Part shown: positions 9,258-17,399 of the stretch, piece after piece | Numbering within the stretch: the first letter of the stretch is position 1 | Layout of the letters: each line of letters opens with the position of its first letter | NCBI RefSeq assembly: GCF_040730185.1 | Contig: NZ_CP160402.1 | Span: forward strand, 6,076,001 to 6,140,000 | Direction of reading: 5' to 3' | DNA: 64,000 nucleotides | Origin: Streptomyces sp. Je 1-332 | GTDB lineage: Bacteria > Actinomycetota > Actinomycetes > Streptomycetales > Streptomycetaceae | Program-made: the position numbers and the translations under genes | Notes under the pieces: model-generated | What the model saw: the letters and a program-made list of their open reading frames with translations, nothing else | Told to the model about the DNA's origin: nothing | Database searches by the model: none

Positions 9258-10745
9258 ATGCTGCTCACCCCCCGGGTCAAGGCCTCGCGGCCGAAGACTC
9301 TCCGCATCGCGACCGCGCTTCTGGCCGCGGCCACCTCCGCCACCCTCCTCGCCGCGAGCGAGCCGTCACCGGCCACACCGCTCGGCATCGGCGACCGGCT
9401 CTTCCCGCACCTGGGCAACCCCGGGTACGACGTGACGGCGTACGACATCGCCTTCACCTACCACGGCGACAAGAAGAAGCCCCTCGACGCCGTGACCGTG
9501 ATCGACGCCCGCGCGACCGCCCCGCTGCAGCGGGTCAACCTGGACTTCGCCCACGGCAAGGTCGGCTCCGTCGCCGTCAACGGCGCTCCTGCCCGCTTCG
9601 AGGCCACCGGTGAGGATCTGGTCGTCACCCCGGCACGGCCCCTGAGCCGGGGCGCGTACCTGCGGATCACCGTCCGGCACACCAGCGACCCCAGGCCCAC
9701 CAAGGACAAGGACGGCGGCTGGGTGCCCACCGCCGACGGGCTCGCCATGGCCAATCAGGCCGACGCCGGGCACCGTGTGTTCCCGTCCAACGACCACCCC
9801 TCCGACAAGGCGCGGTTCACGTTCCGCATCACCACCCCGAAGGGGCTCACCTCCGTCGCCAACGGCCTGCCGGTCGCCACGGCGCACACCGGGTCCACCA
9901 CGACCCGCGCCTTCCGCACCCGCCACCCCATGGCGACGGAACTGGCGCAGGTGTCCATCGGCAGTTCCACCGTGGTGCACCGCTCCGGGCCGCACGGCCT
10001 CCCCGTGCGGGACGTGGTGCCCACCAAGGACCGCAAGGCGGTGGAGCGCTGGCTGAAGAAGACGCCGGACCAGATCGGCTGGATGGAGGGGAAGGTCGGC
10101 CGCTACCCTTTCGAGACGTACGGCGTCCTGATGGCGCAGGCACGGACCGGCTTCGCCCTGGAGACACAGACCCTCTCCCTCTTCGAGAGCGATCTGTTCA
10201 AGCGGCCCGAGTACCCCGAGTGGTACGTGGAGTCGATCATGGTGCATGAGCTGGCGCACCAGTGGTTCGGCGACAGCGTGAGCCCGAAGTCCTGGTCCGA
10301 TCTCTGGCTCAACGAAGGGCACGCCACCTGGTACGAGGCCCTCTACGCCGAGGAGAAGGCGAAGAAGCCCCTCCAGAAGCGGATGCGTGAGGCCTACAAG
10401 CAGTCGGACAACTGGCGTGCCGCGGGCGGACCGCCGGCCGCGCCGAAGGGCCCCGAGCCGGGCCAGAAGATCAGCATCTTCCGGCCGGTGGTGTACGACG
10501 GCAGCGCACTGGTGCTCTACGCGCTGCGCCAGGAGATCGGGCAGGAGGGCTTCGACCGCCTGGAGCGCGCCTTCGTGCGCACCTACCGGGACGGGAACGC
10601 GACCACCGCGGACTTCGTGCGGCTCGCCTCGGCGACCGCGGGCCGTGATCTGAGCGGCTTCTTCGACGCCTGGCTGTACGGCGCGAAGACGCCGTCGATG
10701 CCGGGCCACCCGGACTGGCGTAAGGCGGCTCCCGTCCGGAAATAA
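9258..10745 (+). CDS. Secreted M1-family zinc metallopeptidase
   Basis: 495 aa. The N-terminal signal (RPKTLRIATALLAAATSATLLAAS) predicts export. The gluzincin motif HELAHQWFGD (about residue 330) and the third ligand Glu in LWLNEGHATW, 18 residues on, are intact. The exopeptidase GxMEN signature is changed to GFALETQ, so the aminopeptidase specificity of typical M1 enzymes cannot be assumed. The C-terminal FDAWLYGAKTPSMP segment is typical of actinobacterial M1 members, which are shorter than PepN because they lack the long C-terminal domain. ATG 9258 has a poor ribosome site. Confidence 0.85.
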   Translation: MLLTPRVKASRPKTLRIATALLAAATSATLLAASEPSPATPLGIGDRLFPHLGNPGYDVTAYDIAFTYHGDKKKPLDAVTVIDARATAPLQRVNLDFAHGKVGSVAVNGAPARFEATGEDLVVTPARPLSRGAYLRITVRHTSDPRPTKDKDGGWVPTADGLAMANQADAGHRVFPSNDHPSDKARFTFRITTPKGLTSVANGLPVATAHTGSTTTRAFRTRHPMATELAQVSIGSSTVVHRSGPHGLPVRDVVPTKDRKAVERWLKKTPDQIGWMEGKVGRYPFETYGVLMAQARTGFALETQTLSLFESDLFKRPEYPEWYVESIMVHELAHQWFGDSVSPKSWSDLWLNEGHATWYEALYAEEKAKKPLQKRMREAYKQSDNWRAAGGPPAAPKGPEPGQKISIFRPVVYDGSALVLYALRQEIGQEGFDRLERAFVRTYRDGNATTADFVRLASATAGRDLSGFFDAWLYGAKTPSMPGHPDWRKAAPVRK

Positions 10746-10915
10746 CCTGGGTGACGAGACGGGCCGTACCGTGCAACCATCTTCAGGTCGGCGCCGCCGC
10801 GGGTCCGGGAAAACCCTTCGGGGTGATCTCAGGGCCCCCGCCGGCCGGACCGGGGAATCTCGGGACGGCCCCGAGCGTTGACCCGTATGAAGAATCCCAT
10901 CGACGTAAGGATCCA

Positions 10916-12415
10916 ATGACCTCCTCTTCTTCCCCTTCCCAGGACGCGCAGAATCTCGCGCAGAACTACCCCGAAGGTCTTCGGGCCGATGCCCTGATGG
11001 AAGAGGACGTCGCCTGGAGCCACGGACACGACGGAGAGCGGGACGGCGAACAGTTCGACCGCTCCGAGCGCGCGGCTCTGCGCCGCGTCGCCGGCCTCTC
11101 CACCGAGCTCGAGGACGTCACCGAAGTCGAGTACCGCCAGCTCCGTCTGGAGCGGGTCGTGCTCGTCGGCGTGTGGACCTCGGGCACAGTGCAGGACGCG
11201 GAGAACTCGGTCGCCGAGCTGGCCGCTCTCGCCGAGACGGCGGGCGCGCTCGTGCTCGACGGCGTCATCCAGCGCCGTGACAAGCCGGACCCGGCGACGT
11301 ACATCGGATCCGGCAAGGCCATGGAGCTGCGGGACATCGTCCTCGAGACCGGGGCCGACACCGTCGTCTGTGACGGTGAGCTGAGCCCCGGCCAGCTGAT
11401 CCACCTCGAGGACGTCGTCAAGGTCAAGGTGGTCGACAGGACCGCCCTGATCCTGGACATCTTCGCCCAGCACGCCAAGTCCCGAGAGGGCAAGGCGCAG
11501 GTCGCCCTTGCCCAGATGCAGTACATGCTCCCGCGCCTGCGTGGCTGGGGTCAGTCGCTCTCCCGTCAGATGGGCGGCGGCGGATCCAGCGGTGGCGGTG
11601 GCATGGCGACACGTGGTCCCGGTGAGACCAAGATCGAGACGGACCGCCGTCGGATCCGCGAGAAGATGGCGAAGATGCGCCGGGAGATCGCGGAGATGAA
11701 GACGGGCCGCGAGATCAAGCGCCAGGAGCGCAAGCGCAACAAGGTGCCTTCGGTCGCGATCGCGGGCTACACGAACGCGGGCAAGTCCTCCCTGCTCAAC
11801 CGCCTCACGGGCGCGGGCGTCCTGGTGGAGAACGCCCTGTTCGCCACCCTCGACCCGACCGTGCGCCGGGCCGAGACGCCGAGCGGCCGGATCTACACCC
11901 TGGCCGACACCGTCGGTTTCGTACGGCATCTGCCGCACCACCTCGTCGAGGCGTTCCGCTCCACGATGGAGGAGGTCGGCGAGTCCGACCTGATCCTGCA
12001 CGTGGTGGACGGTTCGCACCCGGTGCCGGAGGAGCAGCTGGCCGCCGTGCGTGAGGTGATCCGCGATGTGGGCGCGACCGACGTGCCCGAGATCGTGATC
12101 GTCAACAAGGCGGACGCCGCCGATCCGCTGGTCCTCCAGCGGCTGCTGCGCAACGAGAAGCACGCCATCGCGGTCTCCGCGCGCACGGGCGCGGGCATCG
12201 AAGAGCTGCTCGCGCTGATCGACGCCGAACTGCCGCGGCCCGAGGTCGAGATCGAGGCCCTCGTGCCGTACACGCAGGGCTCGCTCATCTCGCGGGCGCA
12301 CGCCGAGGGCGAGGTGCTCTCCGAGGAGCACACCGCCGACGGCACGCTGCTCAAGGCGAAGGTGCACGCGGAACTGGCGGCGGATCTCACGCCGTACGTC
12401 CCGGTCGCCGGCTGA
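10916..12415 (+). CDS. hflX: HflX, ribosome-associated GTPase
   Basis: 499 aa from ATG 10916. Domains in order: an N-terminal HflX subdomain with YIGSGKAMEL and LSPGQL, a Gly-rich linker (MGGGGSSGGGG, about residues 221-231), RGPGETKIETDRRRI, then the G domain with GYTNAGKSSLLN (G1), DTVGFVRHLPHHLVEAFRST (G3) and NKAD (G4). HflX splits stalled ribosomes under stress. The actinobacterial N-terminal extension (about 60 residues, acidic) is present. It is followed by a perfect 17-bp terminator hairpin, which marks the end of the core-genome block. Confidence 0.95.
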   Translation: MTSSSSPSQDAQNLAQNYPEGLRADALMEEDVAWSHGHDGERDGEQFDRSERAALRRVAGLSTELEDVTEVEYRQLRLERVVLVGVWTSGTVQDAENSVAELAALAETAGALVLDGVIQRRDKPDPATYIGSGKAMELRDIVLETGADTVVCDGELSPGQLIHLEDVVKVKVVDRTALILDIFAQHAKSREGKAQVALAQMQYMLPRLRGWGQSLSRQMGGGGSSGGGGMATRGPGETKIETDRRRIREKMAKMRREIAEMKTGREIKRQERKRNKVPSVAIAGYTNAGKSSLLNRLTGAGVLVENALFATLDPTVRRAETPSGRIYTLADTVGFVRHLPHHLVEAFRSTMEEVGESDLILHVVDGSHPVPEEQLAAVREVIRDVGATDVPEIVIVNKADAADPLVLQRLLRNEKHAIAVSARTGAGIEELLALIDAELPRPEVEIEALVPYTQGSLISRAHAEGEVLSEEHTADGTLLKAKVHAELAADLTPYVPVAG

Positions 12416-12454
12416 ACGAAGGCTCGTCCAGGCGTGGTTCGCCCGGTACGCAAG

Positions 12455-12493
12455 GCGAAGGCCCGCCCCCTCTCGTAGGGGGCGGGCCTTCGC
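12455..12493 (+). terminator. Terminator of hflX (perfect 17-bp stem, 5-nt loop)
   Basis: Arms 12455-12471 and 12477-12493 are exact reverse complements around the loop CTCGT. It sits between convergent hflX and the minus-strand protease gene ending at 12533, so it may work in both directions. Confidence 0.85.
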
Positions 12494-12532
12494 CGCGTCA
12501 TGTGCGAGGTGCGGCGGTCGCCCGCCGTCCGG

Positions 12533-13759
12533 CTACTTGGAGCCGTACTTCTTGCTCATCATGTCGTAGACCTGCTCGGCACCCCTGCCCAGCTGCGGCC
12601 CGGCCAGCCAGGTGTTCTCGGCCGGGCCGATCGAGGTGTTCGAGACCAGCTGGGTCTTGTCGCCCACCATCCGGAACCAGCCGCCACCCGACGAACCGCC
12701 GGTCATGGTGCAGCCGATGCGGTACATCGTCGGCTGGGACGTGGTCAGCGAGAGACGGCCCGGCTTGTCGATGCACTTGTGCATGATCTGGCCGTTGTAC
12801 GGGGGAGCGGCGGGGTAGCCCCAGGCGCCCATCGAGCTCACGCTCTGCGCCGACGGAGTCGAGAAGTCGACATCGAGGGCGTTGCCGACCGTCTCCTCGA
12901 GGGACTTGGAGCCCTGTTCCGGCTTCACGTGCATCACGGCGTAGTCGTACGGCGCACCGGCACCGCCCGAAGCGGCGCCCTGGTCGATCCACTCGGCCGA
13001 GGTGGAGACCCAGTCGGCCCAGTACTGGCCGTAGGGGGCGACTTCCTGCGGGGCGGCGTTGCTCAGCTCGGCCTCGGACTTGCCGAGGTCGTTGTAGGCA
13101 GGCACGAAGGTGATGTTGCGGTACCAGCCACCGGCGGAGCCCGCGTGCACGCAGTGGCCCGCGGTCCACACGAGGTTGGACTTGCCCGGGTTGCGGGGGT
13201 CCTTCACGACGGTGCCGGAGCACACCATCGAGCCTTCGGGGGCATCGAAGAAGATCTTGCCGACCGGGGCGGCGTTCTCGTGGTACGGCGTCTTCTCGCG
13301 CTTGGCCTGGACCGGCGACGGCTCCGGGTCGGTCGCGCCCTGATCGGAGGGGGCGTCCTTCGCCGCGATGGTCTTCTTCGGGTCCTTGGCGTCCTTCATC
13401 CGCTCGGGCTTCCAGAGCCCTTCGATGACCGGGTTGACGAAGTCCTTGGACTCGCGGAGCCAGTCGTCCTTGTTCCAGTTCTTCCAGGCCCCGTCCTTCC
13501 ACTTGTCCGGGTCGATGCCGTGGTCCTTCAGCTTGTCGGCGATGTCGCCGGGCAGCTTGGCATCGGAACCGGTGTCGGTGCCGGAGTCGGAACCCTTGTC
13601 GGCGCCCTGCGAGGTGCCGGAGTCGGCCTTGTCGCTGGCCTTGTCTTCGCTGGGACCGCAGGCCGTGGCGGTGAGCGCCACCGTCGCGGCGAGTCCCGTC
13701 GCGGCGAGTGCGAGACGCCGCCCGCGACTGCGCGCGAAGGGCGCACGAGTGGAACGCAT
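12533..13759 (-). CDS. Trypsin-like serine protease, predicted lipoprotein (copy A)
   Basis: 408 aa from ATG 13759 (MRSTRAPFARS..). A signal sequence with LTATACGPSEDKA suggests lipidation at Cys, although the -3 residue is not a classical lipobox Leu. An Asp/Ser/Gly-rich linker follows. The chymotrypsin-fold triad is visible: His in VWTAGHCVHAG, Asp in APYDYAVMHV, Ser in MTGGSSGGGWF. It is closely similar to the neighbouring 13970-15208 gene in sequence and domain order, so the pair is a tandem duplication. Substrate unknown. Location just outside the SARP gene does not by itself link it to the biosynthetic cluster. Confidence 0.85.
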   Translation of the reverse strand: MRSTRAPFARSRGRRLALAATGLAATVALTATACGPSEDKASDKADSGTSQGADKGSDSGTDTGSDAKLPGDIADKLKDHGIDPDKWKDGAWKNWNKDDWLRESKDFVNPVIEGLWKPERMKDAKDPKKTIAAKDAPSDQGATDPEPSPVQAKREKTPYHENAAPVGKIFFDAPEGSMVCSGTVVKDPRNPGKSNLVWTAGHCVHAGSAGGWYRNITFVPAYNDLGKSEAELSNAAPQEVAPYGQYWADWVSTSAEWIDQGAASGGAGAPYDYAVMHVKPEQGSKSLEETVGNALDVDFSTPSAQSVSSMGAWGYPAAPPYNGQIMHKCIDKPGRLSLTTSQPTMYRIGCTMTGGSSGGGWFRMVGDKTQLVSNTSIGPAENTWLAGPQLGRGAEQVYDMMSKKYGSK

Positions 13760-13902
13760 GGTGCTGTAACCCCCGAGTTGAACGTGTGATTGCTGCACGT
13801 GATGGCTGCAATTGCCATGTACTTGTCATGTGTCGGCGTGGCGGCTCCGGGAGCGCCCTGCCGATGCAACACCCCACTATGCCTGGGTGTTTGGGGACGA
13901 AT

Positions 13903-13941
13903 GACGGCGGGGTCGTGAAGGTTTCCGGCGACCCCGCCGTC
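13903..13941 (-). terminator. Terminator of protease copy B (13-bp stem)
   Basis: Perfect arms 13903-13915 (GACGGCGGGGTCG) and 13929-13941 with a 13-nt loop, directly downstream of the protease ending at 13970 on the minus strand and upstream of copy A. A second short inverted repeat (ACACCC...GGGTGT) lies at about 13870-13890. Confidence 0.7.
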
Positions 13942-13969
13942 GTACATCAAGCGGCCGACGACGTGGCGG

Positions 13970-15208
13970 CTACTTGTCGGCGAACTTCTTGCTCACCGCG
14001 CCGTAGATGCCCTTGGCTTCCTTGCCGAGTCGCGGACCGGCCAGCCAGCCTGCCGTCACCGGGCCGATGGAGGTGTTGGACACCAGGGCGGGCTTGCCCT
14101 CCGAACCCTCGGCGACCCAGCCGCCGCCGGACGAACCGCCGGTCATCGTGCAGCCGATGCGGTACATCGTCGGTTCGGGCTTGCTGATCGAGAGCCGGCC
14201 CGGCTTGTCGGCGCACTGGAACGCCTTCTGGCCGTCGAACGGCGGAGCCGCCGGGTAGCCGGTCGCCGTCATGTCGGCGATCTGCGGCACGGCCGGGGCG
14301 TTGAAGTCCACCGGGAGCGCCGAACCGACCTGCTCCTCGAGCGACTTGCCCTCGCTGCCCTTCTCGGGCGTCACGTGGATGACCGCGAAGTCGTACGGCG
14401 CGCCCTTGCCGCCCGTCGGGCCGCCCTGCTCGATCCACTGGTCGGAGGTCTGCGCCCAGTCGCCCCACCAGACGCCGTGCGGAGCGACTTCTTCCTTGGG
14501 GGCGTTCTGCAACTCGGCGGCCGACTTGCCGCTGTTGTTGTACGAGGGGACGAAGGCGATGTTGCGGTACCAGCCGCCCTCGGCGCCGGCGTGCACGCAG
14601 TGACCCGCGGTCCACACCATGTTGGACTTGCCCGGGTGCGCCGGGTCCTTCACGACGGTGGCCGAGCAGACCATCGAGCCGTCGGGACCGTCGAAGAACA
14701 GCTTGCCCGACTCGGGAACACTGGCGTCGTACGGCGTCTTCAGGGCCGCCGCTTCCACCGGCTCGGGCGTCGGGTCGGTCACGCCCTGGTCACCGGAGAT
14801 GTCGTTCTCCTCGACACCGCGGTCGGGGTTCTTGTCGGCGTCCCGCATGCGGTCCGAGTCCCACAGACCCTCGATGATCGGGTTGACGTAGTCACCCGCC
14901 TCGCGGAGCCAGTCGTCCTTGTCCCAGTTCTTCCACGCCCCGTCCCTCCACTTGTCCGGGTCGATGCCGTGCTCCTTGAGCCGGTCCTGGATGTCCTGTG
15001 GAATCTTGACCTTGCCGTTGTCGCCGTTGCCGTCGTCGGCGGGCTGGGAGGCGGACGGGTCGTCGCCCGCGTTGTCCTCGCTAGGGCCACAGGCCGTCGC
15101 GGTCAGAACGAGCGCAGCGCCGATGGCGACAGCGGCCGCCACAGGGGAGGTTCGGCCGCGCGCGCTCCTCCCACGACGAGCGGTACTGAGCGGGCGTATG
15201 GATCGCAT
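13970..15208 (-). CDS. Trypsin-like serine protease, predicted lipoprotein (copy B)
   Basis: 412 aa from ATG 15208 (MRSIRPLSTARRG..), chosen by comparison with copy A and a GGGGGA ribosome site. Signal and lipobox-like LTATACGPSEDNA. Triad: His in VWTAGHCVHAG, Asp in APYDFAVIHV, Ser in MTGGSSGGGWV. The linker between residues 45 and 130 contains KLKEHGIDPDKW-like segments shared with copy A, suggesting a common propeptide. It is transcribed separately from copy A (hairpin between them). Confidence 0.85.
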   Translation of the reverse strand: MRSIRPLSTARRGRSARGRTSPVAAAVAIGAALVLTATACGPSEDNAGDDPSASQPADDGNGDNGKVKIPQDIQDRLKEHGIDPDKWRDGAWKNWDKDDWLREAGDYVNPIIEGLWDSDRMRDADKNPDRGVEENDISGDQGVTDPTPEPVEAAALKTPYDASVPESGKLFFDGPDGSMVCSATVVKDPAHPGKSNMVWTAGHCVHAGAEGGWYRNIAFVPSYNNSGKSAAELQNAPKEEVAPHGVWWGDWAQTSDQWIEQGGPTGGKGAPYDFAVIHVTPEKGSEGKSLEEQVGSALPVDFNAPAVPQIADMTATGYPAAPPFDGQKAFQCADKPGRLSISKPEPTMYRIGCTMTGGSSGGGWVAEGSEGKPALVSNTSIGPVTAGWLAGPRLGKEAKGIYGAVSKKFADK

Positions 15209-15588
15209 AGAGAGATTCCCCCTGGGCTTCGAGATCGTTCGCATGCCGGACACCGCGTGCCGCACGACGCGCTGAGCACCGTACTTCCGTGGCGCCGCGC
15301 ACCGTGCCGCGGATGAACGGCACCTCACACTATGCCGGTGCCGTGGGGGACTGCCGACGGAACGGCAACGGTTTCGCTACGACCTCGCTGACCTGGCATT
15401 GGTCCGCAGACCTGTCGATTCGGCGTCTGCGTCGGGGTCGGCGTCGTGGTCACGGTCGTGGTCACGTCCCCTATGAATTACTCATACCGAACACCCACGA
15501 CCTTTCATGACCTCCGCGTGGCCGGATACCTGTGGTCGCGCACCGCTCCGTGCCACTGTCAGGGCAGCGAGTGAAAGGAGCGGGGGAT
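15209..15588. other. 380-bp non-coding region between protease copy B and the SARP gene
   Basis: No supportable gene. It must hold the promoters of the divergent protease and SARP genes. Visible elements: a duplicated 11-mer at 15444-15466 (listed separately) and a short AT-richer inverted repeat ATGAATTACTCAT at about 15474-15486, unusual in this G+C-rich DNA. I see no copy of the heptamer-pair architecture found before the other cluster operons. Confidence 0.6.
15444..15466. repeat. Duplicated 11-mer TCGTGGTCACG upstream of the SARP gene
   Basis: Two exact copies (15444-15454 and 15456-15466) in tandem with a 12-bp period. Each contains the palindrome CGTGGTCACG. This looks like a double operator for a dimeric regulator acting about 120 bp before the SARP start codon; the regulator is not identified. 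Confidence 0.5.
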
Positions 15589-16389
15589 ATGTTGATCGGA
15601 GTTCTTGGGCCGTTGGTGGCCAGTGTGGGTGAGACATCGATCGTGCCGAGCGCCGCCAAGCCGCGTCAGCTTCTCGCCCTGCTCGGGGCCAATCTGGGCA
15701 GGCCCGTCGGCATGGGGGAGATCGTCGAGGAACTGTGGGACGGTTCGCCGCCGCGCGGGCCGTCCCAAGTGGTGCAGACCTACGTGAAGCAGCTGCGCCG
15801 GTCCATCGCTGTGGCGCTCGTGCCGGGGCTCGGCTGGGGGGCGAAGGACATCCTGAGTCTCGCGCACAACGGCTATCGGCTGGAACTGCCCGGCGCCACG
15901 GCTGAGGTGTACGAGTTCGAGGAGCGCGCGAGGGCCGGGGCGCGAGCGCTGGCGGAGGCCGAGGACGAAGCGGCCTCGGTGCTCCTCGGCGAGGCGCTGT
16001 CCCTCTGGCGCGGTGTCGCCTTCGCAGATGTGCGGACCGGGCCCTTCCTGCGTGCCGAGGCGCTGCGCCTCGAGGAGCTGCGGATCGCCGCGCAGGAGAA
16101 CCGCATCACCGCCGAGCTGCGCCTGGGGCACCACGCCGGGCTCGTCAGTGAACTCACCGCTCTCACCAGCAGGTTGCCGTTCCACGAGAATCTGCACGGC
16201 CAGCTGATCCTGGCCCTCTACCGGTCCGGCAGGACCACCGAGGCGCTGGAGGTGTTCCGCAAGCTGCGCGAGGCGTACGCGCGCGAGCTGGGCATCGATC
16301 CGTCGCCGCGGCTCCAGCGGCTCCACCGGTCCGTCCTCGCCTCCGACCCGGGGCTGGAGTCCAAAGCCCTGAATTTTGCCGCCTTTTAG
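15589..16389 (+). CDS. SARP-family pathway-specific transcriptional activator
   Basis: 266 aa from ATG 15589 (AAAGGAG upstream). The N-terminal winged-helix DNA-binding domain runs to about residue 95 (LIGVLGPLVAS, KPRQLLALLGANLGRP, VQTYVKQLRRS). The bacterial transcriptional activation (BTAD) domain follows (LWRGVAFADV, LRLEELRIAAQENR, FHENLHGQLILALYRSGR). It ends with LREAYARELGIDPSPRLQRL. This is the small SARP class (ActII-ORF4/DnrI type), without ATPase domain. SARPs bind 11-bp-spaced heptamer repeats next to the -10 element; exactly such sites precede 12 units in this cluster. I see no TTA codon. It is most likely the master activator of the cluster. Confidence 0.92.
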   Translation: MLIGVLGPLVASVGETSIVPSAAKPRQLLALLGANLGRPVGMGEIVEELWDGSPPRGPSQVVQTYVKQLRRSIAVALVPGLGWGAKDILSLAHNGYRLELPGATAEVYEFEERARAGARALAEAEDEAASVLLGEALSLWRGVAFADVRTGPFLRAEALRLEELRIAAQENRITAELRLGHHAGLVSELTALTSRLPFHENLHGQLILALYRSGRTTEALEVFRKLREAYARELGIDPSPRLQRLHRSVLASDPGLESKALNFAAF

Positions 16390-16405
16390 CCGCTGCCGCC
16401 ACGCT
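16374..16405 (+). promoter_or_regulatory. SARP box 1: promoter of thioesterase-FAAL1 operon
   Basis: Heptamers TTTTGCC and TTTAGCC at an 11-bp period, then 8 bp, then CACGCT (NANNNT -10). It overlaps the SARP stop codon and lies about 190 bp before the thioesterase start. Confidence 0.6.
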
Positions 16406-16590
16406 GGTGGTGTGCCGGCCGGGGGCTCGCTCCACCGTGAGCGTCGCGCGCCCTCCCGGTCGGGCAGGTGTGCCACCCGCGCCCGCACAACGGGGCCGGG
16501 CCGCACACCGCCCGTCCGGTCGGTCGTCGGTACCGCGTATGTGGCGGGCACCGGCCGGCACACCGATCCGGACGAGCGAGGCGGAGCCCG

Positions 16591-17382
16591 ATGACCCGTT
16601 ATCTGTCCACGAACCGAGTCGACGCCCCCGAACGCGGCAGGCTGCGCGTGTTCTGCTTCCCGTACGCGGGTGGCGGCGCCTCGGCGTACGCCCGCTGGCA
16701 GCGTGGCCTGGACGCGCACGGTGCGGGCGTCGAGGTCCTTCCCGTCCAGCTCCCGGGCCGCGAGGGCCGGGCGAGCGAGCCGCGGTTCACCGACCTCGAC
16801 GCGCTGGTCGACGACCTGGACGCGCAGCTCGACGACGAACTGGACGAGCCGCACGCCTTCTACGGCCACAGCATGGGCGCTCTCATCGCCTACGCCCTGG
16901 CGCACCGTCGGCAACGGCGCGGCGCCGCCCTGCCGGAGGCACTCGTCCTGAGCTCCTACCGCGCCCCCCACCTGCCCGCCCCCCACATCGCCGCGCCGGA
17001 CGCCAGCGACGAGGAACTCCTGGCGAGCCTCGCGGACCTGGGCGGCATCCCCAGCGTCCTGCTCAACCACCCGGACTTCCTGTCGGCTCTCCTTCCCGTC
17101 GCCCGCGACGACCTGCTGCTGTGCACCGGGAACGCCGCGAGTGTGGACACCGAGCCCATCCAGGTCCCGATGTACCTGTTCGCCGGCAAGCGAGACCGGC
17201 TCGTCTCCGTCGCCGAGGTCGTCACCTGGCGGCGGCATGCCGGACGCGGCTGTGAGGTCCGCACCATGCCGGGCGGGCACTTCTTCATCCGCGCGCACGA
17301 GGACACCCTCCTGAGCGAACTCGCCTCCGTGCTGCGCCGCCACCGGGCCGTCCCCGCGCTCGCGGGCGCACTGAGCGCCTGA
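16591..17382 (+). CDS. Type II thioesterase
   Basis: 263 aa alpha/beta-hydrolase of the GrsT/type II editing thioesterase family. The nucleophile is Ser94 in GHSMGA; Asp in LFAGKRDRLVS and His in GGHFFI complete the triad. FPYAGGGASAY and PVQLPGREGR are family hallmarks. It hydrolyses misprimed or stalled acyl groups from carrier proteins. ATG 16591 follows GGCGGAG. It is the first gene of a two-gene unit with FAAL1 (17 nt gap) behind SARP box 1. The cluster has five carrier-protein domains, so a proofreading enzyme is expected. It could serve either half of the pathway. Confidence 0.9.
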   Translation: MTRYLSTNRVDAPERGRLRVFCFPYAGGGASAYARWQRGLDAHGAGVEVLPVQLPGREGRASEPRFTDLDALVDDLDAQLDDELDEPHAFYGHSMGALIAYALAHRRQRRGAALPEALVLSSYRAPHLPAPHIAAPDASDEELLASLADLGGIPSVLLNHPDFLSALLPVARDDLLLCTGNAASVDTEPIQVPMYLFAGKRDRLVSVAEVVTWRRHAGRGCEVRTMPGGHFFIRAHEDTLLSELASVLRRHRAVPALAGALSA

Positions 17383-17399
17383 GACCGGGAGGGACAACG

